Shown here: positions 34,579-44,994 of the stretch, piece after piece
How the letters are laid out: the number at the start of each line of letters is the position of its first letter
Position numbering within the stretch: the stretch's first letter is position 1
DNA from: Anaerolineae bacterium
GTDB taxonomy: Bacteria; Chloroflexota; Anaerolineae; Aggregatilineales; Phototrophicaceae
Assembly (NCBI GenBank): GCA_022821805.1
Contig: JAJECX010000030.1
Location: 50,780 to 114,779 of the forward strand
DNA: 64,000 bases
Direction of reading: 5' to 3'
Notes under the pieces: model-generated
Database searches by the model: none
What the model saw: the letters and a program-made list of their open reading frames with translations, nothing else
Told to the model about the DNA's origin: nothing
Translations under genes and position numbers: made by a program

Positions 34579-35622
34579 ATGAATAACGGCGCAATCTACT
34601 CGCACCGAATCAGAGACTTGGAGTACCGGGTCATTTGTGGGGACAGCGACGCGGAACTTTCTACGGTGGCGCCTCGCTCGATTGATCTGGTGGTCACTTC
34701 GCCGCCCTATTTTCAGCAAAGAGAATACGGCTCGGAGGGTCTGGGTAACGAGGAAACGGTAGAACAGTATCTCCAGAGCATAGCGACCACATTCTCCAAG
34801 ATCGTGCGTGTCATGAAGCCGACGGGAAATATTGTCTACAACATGGGTGACAAGATTATTGACGGGAGTTTGCAACTTGTTCCCTATCAATTTGCTCTCA
34901 GAGTGCTGTCTGACTTCAATCTTCGACTTGTAAACGACATTACGTGGGTCAAGTCCAATCCGACGCCACATCAGTTTCCTCGCCGCTTAATTGCGAGTAC
35001 AGAACCGTTTTTTCATTTCGCGCTCGGTCGAGATTATTACTACGATAGAAAGGCCTTTCAGCGGGCGAAACGTAAACAGCCATCAAAACCCACAAAAAAG
35101 CTCGGCGCAAAGTATCGGGAACTGATTGATTCTTCAACACTAAGCAAGAGCGAAAAGGCCGGGGCGCATCAGGCATTGGACGAAGTGATCGACGATGTGC
35201 GCAGGGGTAGAATTCATAGTTTCAGGATGAAGATTCGTGGGATTCACGCGCCTGCTTATGGCGGGCAAGAAGGCGGCAGAAAGATGCGAATTGAACGTTA
35301 CGGATTTACCATCATTCGCATCTCAGGCGAGCCATTGAAGCGGGATGTTATTGAGAATCCGGTAGAAAGTTTGCCTGGCAATGATCATCCTGCTGTCTTC
35401 CCAGCGAAAGTTATTCGAGAGCTAATACGATTGCTTTGTCCAGAAGGCGGAATGGTCCTAGACCCATATCTAGGAAGTGGCTCGACGATGGTGGCGGCGC
35501 TGCTTGAAGGTCGAAGTTGTATCGGAATTGATATCAGTCGCGATTATTGCATTGATGCGCAAGAGCGTGTGCGGAATACTCTGGGAGAGACGACTGTTCC
35601 TGCGATGGAGCGACTCTTGTGA
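34579..35622 (+). CDS. Type II DNA methyltransferase (SacI-like R-M system)
   Basis: 347 aa from ATG 34579 (an in-frame TTG 9 codons earlier is less likely). Motif IV VVTSPPYFQQREYG (SPPY at 41-44) precedes SAM motif I VLDPYLGSGSTMVAALLEGR (about 294-313). TSPPY with this order indicates an amino methyltransferase, most often N4-cytosine. The stop overlaps the restriction gene start by 4 nt. Lower GC than the flanking transporter genes. Sequence specificity cannot be read directly. Confidence 0.88.
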   Translation: MNNGAIYSHRIRDLEYRVICGDSDAELSTVAPRSIDLVVTSPPYFQQREYGSEGLGNEETVEQYLQSIATTFSKIVRVMKPTGNIVYNMGDKIIDGSLQLVPYQFALRVLSDFNLRLVNDITWVKSNPTPHQFPRRLIASTEPFFHFALGRDYYYDRKAFQRAKRKQPSKPTKKLGAKYRELIDSSTLSKSEKAGAHQALDEVIDDVRRGRIHSFRMKIRGIHAPAYGGQEGGRKMRIERYGFTIIRISGEPLKRDVIENPVESLPGNDHPAVFPAKVIRELIRLLCPEGGMVLDPYLGSGSTMVAALLEGRSCIGIDISRDYCIDAQERVRNTLGETTVPAMERLL

Positions 35623-36734
35623 CGGAGAACGACAGGGCTAAGGAGTTTTTGGAAGAAGTTTATACGGAAGCAGTGGCCTCTTACGAACTCGGAGACCCTG
35701 TACCAGGGATTACCTCTCTCGAAGAGAGTCATCTCGTTATGGTTTTGCGGAATCAAGAAAAGAGAAAAGCAGCAGTTACAGTACTCGCGACACTACTTCT
35801 GAAGAAACTCTCGATTCCTGAGCAAGATATCCGTCTCCACCGGGCGGAATTCGAAGGCGGTTTCAGTGGACGAACGCTTGATACGCATGTCGTTACACCT
35901 TTCCTGCGATCCAAGCAGTTCCCGAGTATGAGTGAGTCAGGCTGGTTGACCCGATCCTTTGAGCAGTCTCATCCATTTGACTTCGAGTATCCCGGCAATA
36001 TTACACCCAAAGCGTTGAAGCAGTCGTTCCTTGAATTGGTTGACGCTGTGCAGGTACATGGTCAGATCAAAGCGGACCGATTCCTGTTAAGGCTGTTCAT
36101 TGGATTGGTTGCAGCCCGCGACAAAAACACAAATCTCAAGCTCGCGCGGCCGGTGCGCCTGTCCATTGCCGAGCTCGTAGAACGATTGCGGCAACATCAC
36201 GATGTTAAGGCTTCGGGCGCGGCGAGGCTTCCGGTGCTAGCTGTCCACGCCATTCTAACCGTCCTTGCAAGAGAAACGGATCGTTACCGCAAGTGTACAG
36301 TGCGGGCGCTAGAGGCTCATACCACTGCCGATTCACGTTCGAATGTCATAGGTGACATAAATGTTGTCGATCGGGATGGTATACTGTTTGAGGGCTACGA
36401 GATAAAACATAATGTACCGATAACTTCAGACCTGATTCAAACATCATTTGAAAAGCTGCAAACAACTCCCGTAAAAGTATTCTACATCCTAACTACCTAT
36501 TCACATGCGAACTACGACAAGTTCAAACCTGACATAGCCCACGTTGCCCGTACTCACGGTTGCCAACTGATCGTGAATGGAGTAGACCGCACCCTGCTTT
36601 ACTACCTGCGGTTGATTGGCGAGACTCGTTCCTTCGTTGACACATATGTTTCGAATCTGGAAAACGACGCAGCGATAACGTTCGAATTGAAAGAACTCTG
36701 GAATCAAATTGCGGCAGGGGAATATCAGGAATAA
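35619..36734 (+). CDS. Type II restriction endonuclease, SacI-like family
   Basis: 371 aa from GTG 35619 within GTGA. The segments FSGRTLDTHVVTPFL (82-96) and MSESGWLTRSFEQSHPFDFEY (from 104, quoted in part) match the hallmark blocks of the RE_SacI family as I remember it. A PD-(D/E)xK core follows: GDINVVDRDG (Asp246) and GYEIKHN (Glu261, Lys263). The gene is fused by overlap to its methylase, giving an M-R operon. It ends 3 nt before the transporter ATPase start. A GAGCTC-like target is a guess from the family name only. Confidence 0.8.
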   Translation: MTENDRAKEFLEEVYTEAVASYELGDPVPGITSLEESHLVMVLRNQEKRKAAVTVLATLLLKKLSIPEQDIRLHRAEFEGGFSGRTLDTHVVTPFLRSKQFPSMSESGWLTRSFEQSHPFDFEYPGNITPKALKQSFLELVDAVQVHGQIKADRFLLRLFIGLVAARDKNTNLKLARPVRLSIAELVERLRQHHDVKASGAARLPVLAVHAILTVLARETDRYRKCTVRALEAHTTADSRSNVIGDINVVDRDGILFEGYEIKHNVPITSDLIQTSFEKLQTTPVKVFYILTTYSHANYDKFKPDIAHVARTHGCQLIVNGVDRTLLYYLRLIGETRSFVDTYVSNLENDAAITFELKELWNQIAAGEYQE

Positions 36735-36737
36735 TCA

Positions 36738-38275
<1,538 letters not shown>

Positions 38276-38279
<4 letters not shown>

Positions 38280-40048
38280 GGTTCAAGCGAAAAGGGCAAG
38301 CCTCCGAGCGCGAATCCGCCGTCAATTTATTGTTCGTCAGAAAACACCTGCTGATGATTGTGGGCGGCGCCGCCGGCATCCTCGTCACGCTCTTTGTCAT
38401 GAATACGCTCTTTGACGGCTCGATGGAAAAGATGACCGGCACGACCGACTGGCGGAATATCCTGCTGGTGAATGCGCTGGTCGGCGCCTGTATTTTCTTG
38501 TTCGTCGTCGAGCTTAAGCGACAGGCGATCCGCGTCTTGCTGACGGTTGTCGTGGCGCTGCTGCTGGGCTTTTTGGTGACCTTCGTCTTCAATCTCGATT
38601 CAGCCGAGCGCTTCGAGCAAGGCGAGTTCCGCGCGCAGGTCGTCTCCGATGCCGAGCCGACTGAAAACGACGAGGTCGATCTCGAATACAACAAGCGCCG
38701 CGGCGGCGAGTTCAACAAACCGAATGTGGTCGCGCCGGTCAGCGAGATCGCCTGGACCTTTGCCGGGCGCGAAGGCGATATCGTCTCGCTGCTGGCTTAC
38801 GCCAAGAATCGCCGCTCCGATGTCGATCTGCTGGTTGAGCTCCGCGATAGTTCCGGCGCCGTGCTGGCAACGGCGACGGCAGCGACCGAAAAGCAGGTCG
38901 ACGAGACATTCGATGATCTGGTCAGTACGAAAGACGCCGTCATCGAGGACTTTGCATTGCCCGCCGCTGGCATCTACACGCTCTACTCGCGCCCGGAGGA
39001 CATCGCGACCGGCGTCGTGCTCTCGGAAGCGCTGAGCCAATCGCAGCTGGCATTTGAGGCGCTGCTGCTGGGACCAATCGAGCGGGTCAATCGCTGGGGC
39101 GTCTGGATCCAAGACGCCATCACGCTGATTCTGCTCGGCATGTCCTTCGCCATCGTCTTCCGCGCCCAGCAATTCAGCCTCGGCGCCGAGGGGCAGCTTT
39201 ATTTCGGCGCCCTCGTCTCCGGCATCATCGCCCTTAATTCGCCAAATATCCCCGGCATCATTCTGATCCCCTTCATCATTCTGGCTTCGGGCACGGCTGG
39301 CTTCATCTACGGCTTGATACCGGGCGCGCTGAAAGCCTATTTGGGCGCCAACGAGCTGGTCTCAACCCTGATGCTCAACGTGGTCGCCACCCGCTTCTTC
39401 GAGATGGTGCTAAACTTCCAGCTGAAGCCGCCCGACGCCGGTTATGTCGCCTCGGCGAAATTCACCGACAATGCCGTCTTGCCGGTCATCGTCGACAAAA
39501 CGCAAGTGACAGTCGCTGTCTTCTTGCTGGTGGCGGTTGTCCTGGTCTCCTGGCTCTTGATCCGCCGGACGCCGCTCGGTTACGAGATTCGCATCATCGG
39601 CTCCAACCTGCGCTTCGCTGATTATGGCGGCGTCAACTCCAAGCGCACCATCATGCTGGTGATGGCGATTGGCGGCATTGTGGCGGGCTTGGCCGGCATG
39701 CACCTGGCCAACGGCATCCATCGGCAGCTGATCTTGAATATCTCTTTCGCGCTGGCTTTTGAAGGGGTGGTGGTCGCCTTGCTGGCGCGCTTAAATGTGC
39801 TGGTTGTGCCTTTCACCGGCTTGCTTTACGCTTATTTGCGGGCCGGCGCCCAATTCATGGAGCGCGATGCCAATGTCAGCTTTGAAGTCGTGCGCATGAT
39901 TCAGGCGATCATCATCCTGCTGATCACCGCCGAAGCGCTGGTGACCTTCTTCCAGGCGCGCCAGAAACGCGCCGACATCGACGAGGAGGGTCACAGTCTC
40001 ATAGTCGATCCCGATGCCGCTGCCGCGCCCGGAGGCGACAATGTTTGA
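38276..40048 (+). CDS. Nucleoside ABC permease (YufP-like) with extra N-terminal extracytoplasmic domain
   Basis: 590 aa, ATGA overlap with the ATPase. The permease core begins about residue 275 (WIQDAITLILLGMSFAIVF) and includes SLGAEGQLYFGAL and the YLGANELVSTLMLN signature. Before it come three membrane spans (about 24-46, 61-79, 87-106) and a soluble beta-rich region (about 150-245: VSEIAWTFAGREGDIVSLLA, LALVELRDSSGAV-like, ALPAAGIYTLYSR) that reads like a pre-peptidase C-terminal (PPC) domain. YufP homologues are normally about 350 aa, so this is a large, unusual extension. Confidence 0.9.
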
Positions 40049-41432
40049 GAATGTCATTGACGGGATTTTTAGCGCTCTATTCGTCGCCGCCATTTTGCGC
40101 GTCACTACGCCGATCTTGCTGCCATCGCTGGGCGCGCTGATTTCGGAAAAAGCCGGCGTGCTCAATATCGGCCTCGAAGGCATGATGCTCTCTTCGGCTT
40201 TCACCGGCGTCGTCGTCAGCGCCTACGCCCAGGATTGGTTCGGCTTCGAAACAGGTGTAGCGATCGGTCCCTGGCTTGGTCTCGCGCTCGGTGTTAGCGT
40301 TTCGGTATTGTTATCCTTCGTGCTGGCGCTCTTCCACCTCGATTTGAGGGGCGATCTCTTCCTTTCCGGCATCGCTCTGAATATCCTCGGCTCGTCCGCT
40401 ACTGTCGCCATCATGTTTGAGCTCACCGGCGACCGCGGCAATACCAGCACGCTTGCCAGCTTGCAGATGCCCTTCATCCAGATTCCGGGCTGCGTCAAAA
40501 CCGAAACGACCACCAATATCTTTGAATTCCTCTGCGGCGCTTTCAGCAATCAAAACTTGATGACCTGGATCGCCTTCATCGCCGTCTTCATCGTCGCCTT
40601 CGTCTTATATCGGACGCCCTTCGGCATGCACTTGCGCGCCGTCGGCGAGAATCCGGAAGCGGCTGCCTCGGTCGGCATCAATGTCAAGCGAATTCGCTAT
40701 TACGCGCTGATGATCAGCGGATTCTTCGCCGGTTTGGGCGGCATCCACATCGGCATGGGTTATTTGCAGCTCTTCCAGCGCGATATGACCAACGGACGCG
40801 GCTTTATTGCCCTGGTCACACCATCGCTCGGCGGCGGCACACCGGTCGGCACGATGATCGCCTCGTCGACATTCGGCTTTTTCGACGCGCTGGGGCTCCG
40901 CATCGGCTCGCTTGAGATTCCCGCCCAATTGCCGCAATCAATTCCCTACTTCGCCACTGTGCTGGCGCTGGTGATCTACGCGCTGCAAAGGCGGATTTCC
41001 CAGCGCGTCACCGAAATGCGCACCGCTTCGGGCGCCGCTTTCGACGCCGCCTTCTGGGGCTCGATCCAGCGCATCAGCATATTGCACATGCTGCTAATGA
41101 TGATCGCGGTCATCGGCGTCGTGACCAGCGGCTCCATGCTGGCTGCCCCCAATGGTTTCGGTGGCGCCGAGACCGCTGTGCCGGCCGGCTTGCTCATTGG
41201 CGTCGCTTCCATCGCGCTCTTCGTCATCGGTCTGCCCTTTGTTCGCGATATCTTCAGCATCCAGCGCAAATGGGCGGCGAGCGCGTTGGTGACGATCGTC
41301 TCGCTGGGCATCTACCTGACGCTCTTTCTCGCGCTCTTCTTTGAGCCGCTGCTGGCGCTGATCATCGGGCTGGTTTTGAGCGCCCTGGTCTGGTTCATGA
41401 TCGGCGGACGAGTGCTGATGCGGGCGGAGTGA
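40041..41432 (+). CDS. Nucleoside ABC permease (YufQ-like)
   Basis: 463 aa from ATG 40041, overlapping the previous gene by 8 nt. The core has PILLPSLGALISEKAGVLN and IGLEGMMLSSAF, NRGNTSTLA-like and GENPEAAASVGINVKRIRYY signatures of the family. About ten membrane spans are predicted. The C-terminus extends some 130 residues past the usual end with extra hydrophobic segments (after residue 340), mirroring the enlarged partner. Confidence 0.92.
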   Translation: MFENVIDGIFSALFVAAILRVTTPILLPSLGALISEKAGVLNIGLEGMMLSSAFTGVVVSAYAQDWFGFETGVAIGPWLGLALGVSVSVLLSFVLALFHLDLRGDLFLSGIALNILGSSATVAIMFELTGDRGNTSTLASLQMPFIQIPGCVKTETTTNIFEFLCGAFSNQNLMTWIAFIAVFIVAFVLYRTPFGMHLRAVGENPEAAASVGINVKRIRYYALMISGFFAGLGGIHIGMGYLQLFQRDMTNGRGFIALVTPSLGGGTPVGTMIASSTFGFFDALGLRIGSLEIPAQLPQSIPYFATVLALVIYALQRRISQRVTEMRTASGAAFDAAFWGSIQRISILHMLLMMIAVIGVVTSGSMLAAPNGFGGAETAVPAGLLIGVASIALFVIGLPFVRDIFSIQRKWAASALVTIVSLGIYLTLFLALFFEPLLALIIGLVLSALVWFMIGGRVLMRAE

Positions 41433-41494
41433 TAACACGACGTGCATGCTTATACTGCTGTGATACAATAGTGTAGACCTCGCGCGAGGACACC

Positions 41495-41863
41495 ATGCAA
41501 GTAACATTGGATTTGATTGTAATCATCCAGATAATCACAGCGATCGTAGTCGTTGCGGGCTTCGTCTGGCGGCTTCCGTCCAAAGCCGATATTCGAAGGC
41601 TCGATGATCGAATCGACGGCGTGGACACCAAAATTGACGAAACGCGCATCGAGTTGAAAAGCGATATCGTGAGTCTTGACTCCAAGTTTGACGACCGCTA
41701 TGACAAACTAGACTCCAAGATTGACGATTCCCGTAAGGAAATGAAAACGGACATGCATCGTCTTGAGGATCGGCTAGTTTCAGCCAATCAATACCATGCC
41801 AAAAGCGTAGACCTGCTCGACGCCATTCGCAAAGAGCTGGAAGAACGGCGCGAACCTCTTTGA
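41495..41863 (+). CDS. Small coiled-coil protein with N-terminal membrane anchor
   Basis: 122 aa from ATG 41495 with GAGG upstream. One N-terminal membrane span (LIVIIQIITAIVVVAGFVW) precedes a long coiled coil with repeated D(D/S)xxD units (RLDDRIDGVDTKIDE, LDSKFDDRYDKLDSKIDD). It is similar in kind to the two C-terminally anchored proteins at 5518 and 21875, but with the topology reversed. Function unknown. Confidence 0.68.
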   Translation: MQVTLDLIVIIQIITAIVVVAGFVWRLPSKADIRRLDDRIDGVDTKIDETRIELKSDIVSLDSKFDDRYDKLDSKIDDSRKEMKTDMHRLEDRLVSANQYHAKSVDLLDAIRKELEERREPL

Positions 41864-41973
41864 GAGTGCCGTCCCAAAGCTATCGAGATGAACCAAGATG
41901 TGCGCAGTGGCGAGCGCTCAATCGGCGGACACGCGCTGAAGCGGGCGGAGAATTACCCACGGAGCCACAGAGG

Positions 41974-42000
41974 GCGCGGTGAATCTGTAGACACCCGCGC
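41974..42000 (+). repeat. Mini-hairpin variant (stem GCGCGG/CCGCGC, 15-nt loop)
   Basis: A 6-bp stem encloses TGAATCTGTAGACAC, which contains TGTAGACAC in place of the conserved GCGTAGACAC. It departs in loop length from the six standard copies, so it is listed as a likely relative only. Confidence 0.45.
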
Positions 42001-42113
42001 GACAATGCCGCCGCCCACGCAAAATACCTTGCGTCCCGCTGCGTTAAACTCCCCTCCCCTTCCCTAGGCTCGCTGGGGAAGGGGGCCGGGGGATGGGGTT
42101 TGCCGCTCACAAT

Positions 42114-42146
42114 GTAAACAGGAGCGAGCAAACTGCTCGCCCCTAC
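42114..42146 (-). repeat. GTAG-headed palindrome
   Basis: GTAAACAGGAGCGAGCA, short loop, TGCTCGCCCCTAC. GTAG head on the minus strand; the left end is degenerate. Confidence 0.6.
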
Positions 42147-42184
42147 GTTTTTTGGCGCATCTTGTGGGAGGCAAACAATACAAT

Positions 42185-43192
42185 ATGCTCAACAGAATCC
42201 TCGGTTGCCTCTACGGCAAAGCGCTCGGCGACGCCTTCGCCATGCCAGCCCAGGTCCACCCCGATGACACCGAGCGCGCGTTCGGCTGGCTCGATAGCTG
42301 GCAAGCCGCCCCGGCTGACCACATCGTGCATGCCGGCTTGCCCGCCGGGCGCATCACCGATGATTCCGAGCAAGCCTTCTCCATCGCCCAGGCGGTGATC
42401 GACGCCGGCGGCGTCACGCTGGAAGCGGCCGTCAAGGGATTGGTCGCTTGGTATGACCGTGTCAATGGCGACAATTCGCCCTATGTTGGTCCCAGCACGC
42501 GGCGCGGCGTGAACGCGCTCAAAGCGGGCGAAGACCCGCGCAAAACCGGACTTTGGGGCGATACCAACGGCGCGCCAATGCGCATCGCGCCCATCGGTCT
42601 GCTGCATCCGGGCGATATCGAGGGCGCGGTCGCCGATGCCGTTACTGTCTGCATGCCCACCCATTTCACCCAGCCGGCTGTATCTGGCGCGGCGGCGGTC
42701 GCGGCGGCGGTTGCCCAGGCGCTGGTCGAAGGCGCCTCGCTGGACGATGTGATCGCGGCCGGGCTGCGCGGCGCGGAGTTGGGACGCGCGCAAGGCCGAC
42801 GCTGGTTCGGCTGTTCCGCGCCCTTCAAGATTGAGCAGGCGCTGGCGATTGCCGCCAGTAGCGCCGATACCCGAATGAAACTTCGCCGTCTCTTTGATGA
42901 AGTTGGCGCCACCCTGAATGTGCCGGAAACCGTCGGCGCCGCTTTCGGGCTGCTAGCGATGGGGCAGGGCGACCCCAAGGAGACCGCGATTCTGGCCGCC
43001 AACCTCTCCGGCGATGCCGATACCATCGGCGCAATCGCTTGCGCCATGGCCGGCGCCTACGCCGGGTTTGACGCTATTCCGGCGGCGGACATCGCCGTGC
43101 TGGAAGCGGATGAAGTCTTCCAGTCTTACGAGGTACGCGCTATTGCCGACGGACTTGCGGCGCTGGCAGGCGCCTCGGCTGACCATGCCTAA
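42185..43192 (+). CDS. ADP-ribosylglycohydrolase family protein
   Basis: 335 aa from ATG 42185. The first block ILGCLYGKALGDAFAMPAQ, the metal motif ITDDSEQAF and the late SGDADTIGAIACAMAGAYAG are the DraG-type signatures with the Asp pairs that hold two Mg ions. Members remove ADP-ribose from proteins or hydrolyse ADP-ribosyl compounds. In sugar/nucleoside operons they likely act on nucleoside-like metabolites. It overlaps the next kinase by 8 nt. GGAGG lies 14 nt upstream, further than ideal. Confidence 0.9.
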   Translation: MLNRILGCLYGKALGDAFAMPAQVHPDDTERAFGWLDSWQAAPADHIVHAGLPAGRITDDSEQAFSIAQAVIDAGGVTLEAAVKGLVAWYDRVNGDNSPYVGPSTRRGVNALKAGEDPRKTGLWGDTNGAPMRIAPIGLLHPGDIEGAVADAVTVCMPTHFTQPAVSGAAAVAAAVAQALVEGASLDDVIAAGLRGAELGRAQGRRWFGCSAPFKIEQALAIAASSADTRMKLRRLFDEVGATLNVPETVGAAFGLLAMGQGDPKETAILAANLSGDADTIGAIACAMAGAYAGFDAIPAADIAVLEADEVFQSYEVRAIADGLAALAGASADHA

Positions 43193-44141
43193 GCGCCTGG
43201 TAACGGTCGGAGATCTGGTCGCGGACCTGGTCCTGGGCGCGCGATTGCCGCTGCAAGCCGAACGGCACCAGACGGCGAAAACGCTGCGATTCGAAGCGGG
43301 CGGCGCTTGCACGACGATCCTGGCGGCGCGCAATATGGGGCTGGCTGTCGCGGCGCTGGGGACGGTCGGCGCCGACTTTCAAGGGCGCATGCTGCTCGAC
43401 ATTCTCAATGCCGCCGCCGTCGATACCGCAGCGTTGTTGATTCCACCGGGGAGCACGACTACCACTGTGCTCGCGCTCACCGATACCGGACAGGGACAAC
43501 ACGTCTTCGTCGGGCACTATGGCGCTGGCGCCGACATCGAATTCACAAGCGCAGCCGAAGCGCGCCTCAAGTCCGCGGACGCTGTCTTCATCCCCGGTTA
43601 TACACTGGTGGAAGCGCGGCTGTCGGGATTAGTTGACGGCGTATTGGACTGGCTGGCCGAGCATGACGGACGGCTGTATTTCGATGTTGGTCCCTTTTCC
43701 CGTCAGCTCTCGCGCGCCCAAGTCAATCAGACGCTGGCGGTCTGTGATACGCTGCTGCTGACGGAAGATGAGATCCCCTTCGTCGCCGACGGCGCCCGCG
43801 GGCTCGACGCTTGCCGCCGCTTATGCGCGCGCTATCGAAACTTGACAATTGTGCTGAAGCTGGCCGCTGCCGGCTGCCGCATCTTGTCGCGCTCGCTGGA
43901 TTTGGCTTGTCCCGGCTTCGCCGTTGATGCTGTCGATACCGTGGGCGCGGGCGATGCCTTCGCCGGCGCCTATATCTGGGCCGATCTGAACGGGTATTCT
44001 CCGCGGGAATGTGGCACAATCGCCAACGCGATGGGCGCCGCGAGCGTCCGCAAGCTCGGCGCTGGCGGCAATGCGTCTTCATGCGCCGAAGTCCAATCGC
44101 TGCTTGACCGAGACGAAACGGGAATACGGCTGCCATGCTGA
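43185..44141 (+). CDS. PfkB/ribokinase-family kinase
   Basis: 318 aa from ATG 43185, overlapping the ADP-ribosylglycohydrolase stop. The family motifs are intact: GGACTTILAARNMGLAVAALG near residue 40 and the catalytic DAVDTVGAGDAFAGAYI toward the C-terminus (contrast GAGN in the kinase at 22333). Cytosolic; substrate probably ribose or a nucleoside, judging from the neighbouring glycohydrolase and nucleoside hydrolase genes. It overlaps yjbQ by 7 nt. Confidence 0.9.
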   Translation: MPKRLVTVGDLVADLVLGARLPLQAERHQTAKTLRFEAGGACTTILAARNMGLAVAALGTVGADFQGRMLLDILNAAAVDTAALLIPPGSTTTTVLALTDTGQGQHVFVGHYGAGADIEFTSAAEARLKSADAVFIPGYTLVEARLSGLVDGVLDWLAEHDGRLYFDVGPFSRQLSRAQVNQTLAVCDTLLLTEDEIPFVADGARGLDACRRLCARYRNLTIVLKLAAAGCRILSRSLDLACPGFAVDAVDTVGAGDAFAGAYIWADLNGYSPRECGTIANAMGAASVRKLGAGGNASSCAEVQSLLDRDETGIRLPC

Positions 44142-44542
44142 AAGAACTGATTGTCGAAACACCTGCGGGCGAATCGCTTGTCGACATCACCGCGCAGGTT
44201 AAGGAGCTAGTCGCGGAGAGCGGCGTACCGGCGGGCATCTGCGCGCTGATCGTGCCGCACACGACCGCGGGGCTCACCTTGAACTCGAGTATGGATTCCA
44301 CCACGCTGGACGATATTGTCGCCGATCTCAAACGCCTGGTGCCGACCCGGGTCGACTTCGCGCACCAGTACGATACGCCGGCCGATGCCGCCGCCCATAT
44401 CAAAGCTACCCTGGTAGGCAACAGCATCACCCTGGCGATCGACGGGGGCGAACTGCTGGTCGGCTGGTCGCAGTTCATCCTGTTCTACGAATTCGATGGT
44501 CCGCGCAAACGCACGGTGCAGGTGAAGATCATCGCGGGCTGA
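44135..44542 (+). CDS. YjbQ/UPF0047 family protein
   Basis: 135 aa from ATG 44135. VPHTTAGLTLNSSMDSTTLDD and DFAHQYDTPADAAAHIKATL contain the conserved His and acidic residues of the UPF0047 fold; GELLVGWSQFILFYEFDGPR is the C-terminal signature. E. coli YjbQ has thiamine-phosphate synthase side activity, but the physiological role is unsettled. Translationally overlapped with the upstream kinase, so it probably shares its pathway. Confidence 0.92.
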   Translation: MLKELIVETPAGESLVDITAQVKELVAESGVPAGICALIVPHTTAGLTLNSSMDSTTLDDIVADLKRLVPTRVDFAHQYDTPADAAAHIKATLVGNSITLAIDGGELLVGWSQFILFYEFDGPRKRTVQVKIIAG

Positions 44543-44578
44543 GGTTTGACCGGTTTCAAGCATCGAGAGGAGAATGAG

Positions 44579-44980
44579 GTGGAGAAGCAAAAGGTTGATC
44601 ACATGAGCTACCATGGGGCGCCGCTGGTCGCGACAATTGGGCGCTGCCGGACGCGGTTAACGATCTTTCAGGTCATCGGCCATGTTGTGATCTGGCTGAT
44701 TATTGCGACCTTTACGCTAGGGATTGGCGCATTCTTTTGGCCCTACGCTGCCGCCAAGTTGATTCTGGAGTCGATCGTAATAGTGGACGAGGGTGGTCAC
44801 GCTAGCGCTACCCTGCGCTGCAACTTGGGTTTCGGCGAGCAGATCGGGCATGTGGTCCTATGGCTGATTCTAATCGTGCTTACCGGCGGTATCGCCGGAC
44901 TCTGCTATCTCTTTGGGGTGGCGCATTTTGTCATCAATAGAACCGAACTTAATTCGGACGCGCTTGAAGTATCGCATTAG
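44579..44980 (+). CDS. Membrane protein with two repeated GHVVxWLI units
   Basis: 133 aa from GTG 44579, fixed by GAGAGGAG 6 nt upstream; TTG 44546 has no ribosome site. Two copies of one module are visible: FQVIGHVVIWLIIATFTLGI followed by a polar loop, then GEQIGHVVLWLILIVLTGGI. Each gives a membrane span starting Gly-His-Val-Val. It resembles DUF6693/DUF898-type small membrane proteins. Function unknown. It sits within the nucleoside-metabolism run. Confidence 0.72.
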   Translation: MEKQKVDHMSYHGAPLVATIGRCRTRLTIFQVIGHVVIWLIIATFTLGIGAFFWPYAAAKLILESIVIVDEGGHASATLRCNLGFGEQIGHVVLWLILIVLTGGIAGLCYLFGVAHFVINRTELNSDALEVSH

Positions 44981-44994
44981 GGAGGGCATCCACG

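Larger units (their letters stand above)
41864..42184. other. 321-nt intergenic region made almost entirely of repeats
   Basis: From left to right: a CACGGAGnCACAGAG-type repeat (about 41958-41975), the variant hairpin at 41974-42000, a C/G-rich repeat TCCCCTCCCCTTCCC with GGGGAAGGGGGCC (about 42048-42100), and the GTAG-headed palindrome at 42114-42146. GGAGG at 42166-42170 may serve the next gene. No reading frame is credible. Confidence 0.65.

Noticed and set aside
41811..41821. GCGTAGACCTG inside the coiled-coil gene, similar to the mini-hairpin loop
   Set aside because: The flanks are not complementary and it lies in coding sequence, so it is judged chance.
41940..42150. Possible CRISPR-like array
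   Set aside because: The repeats here are different short palindromes without regular spacing or unique spacers, and no cas genes are in the window.
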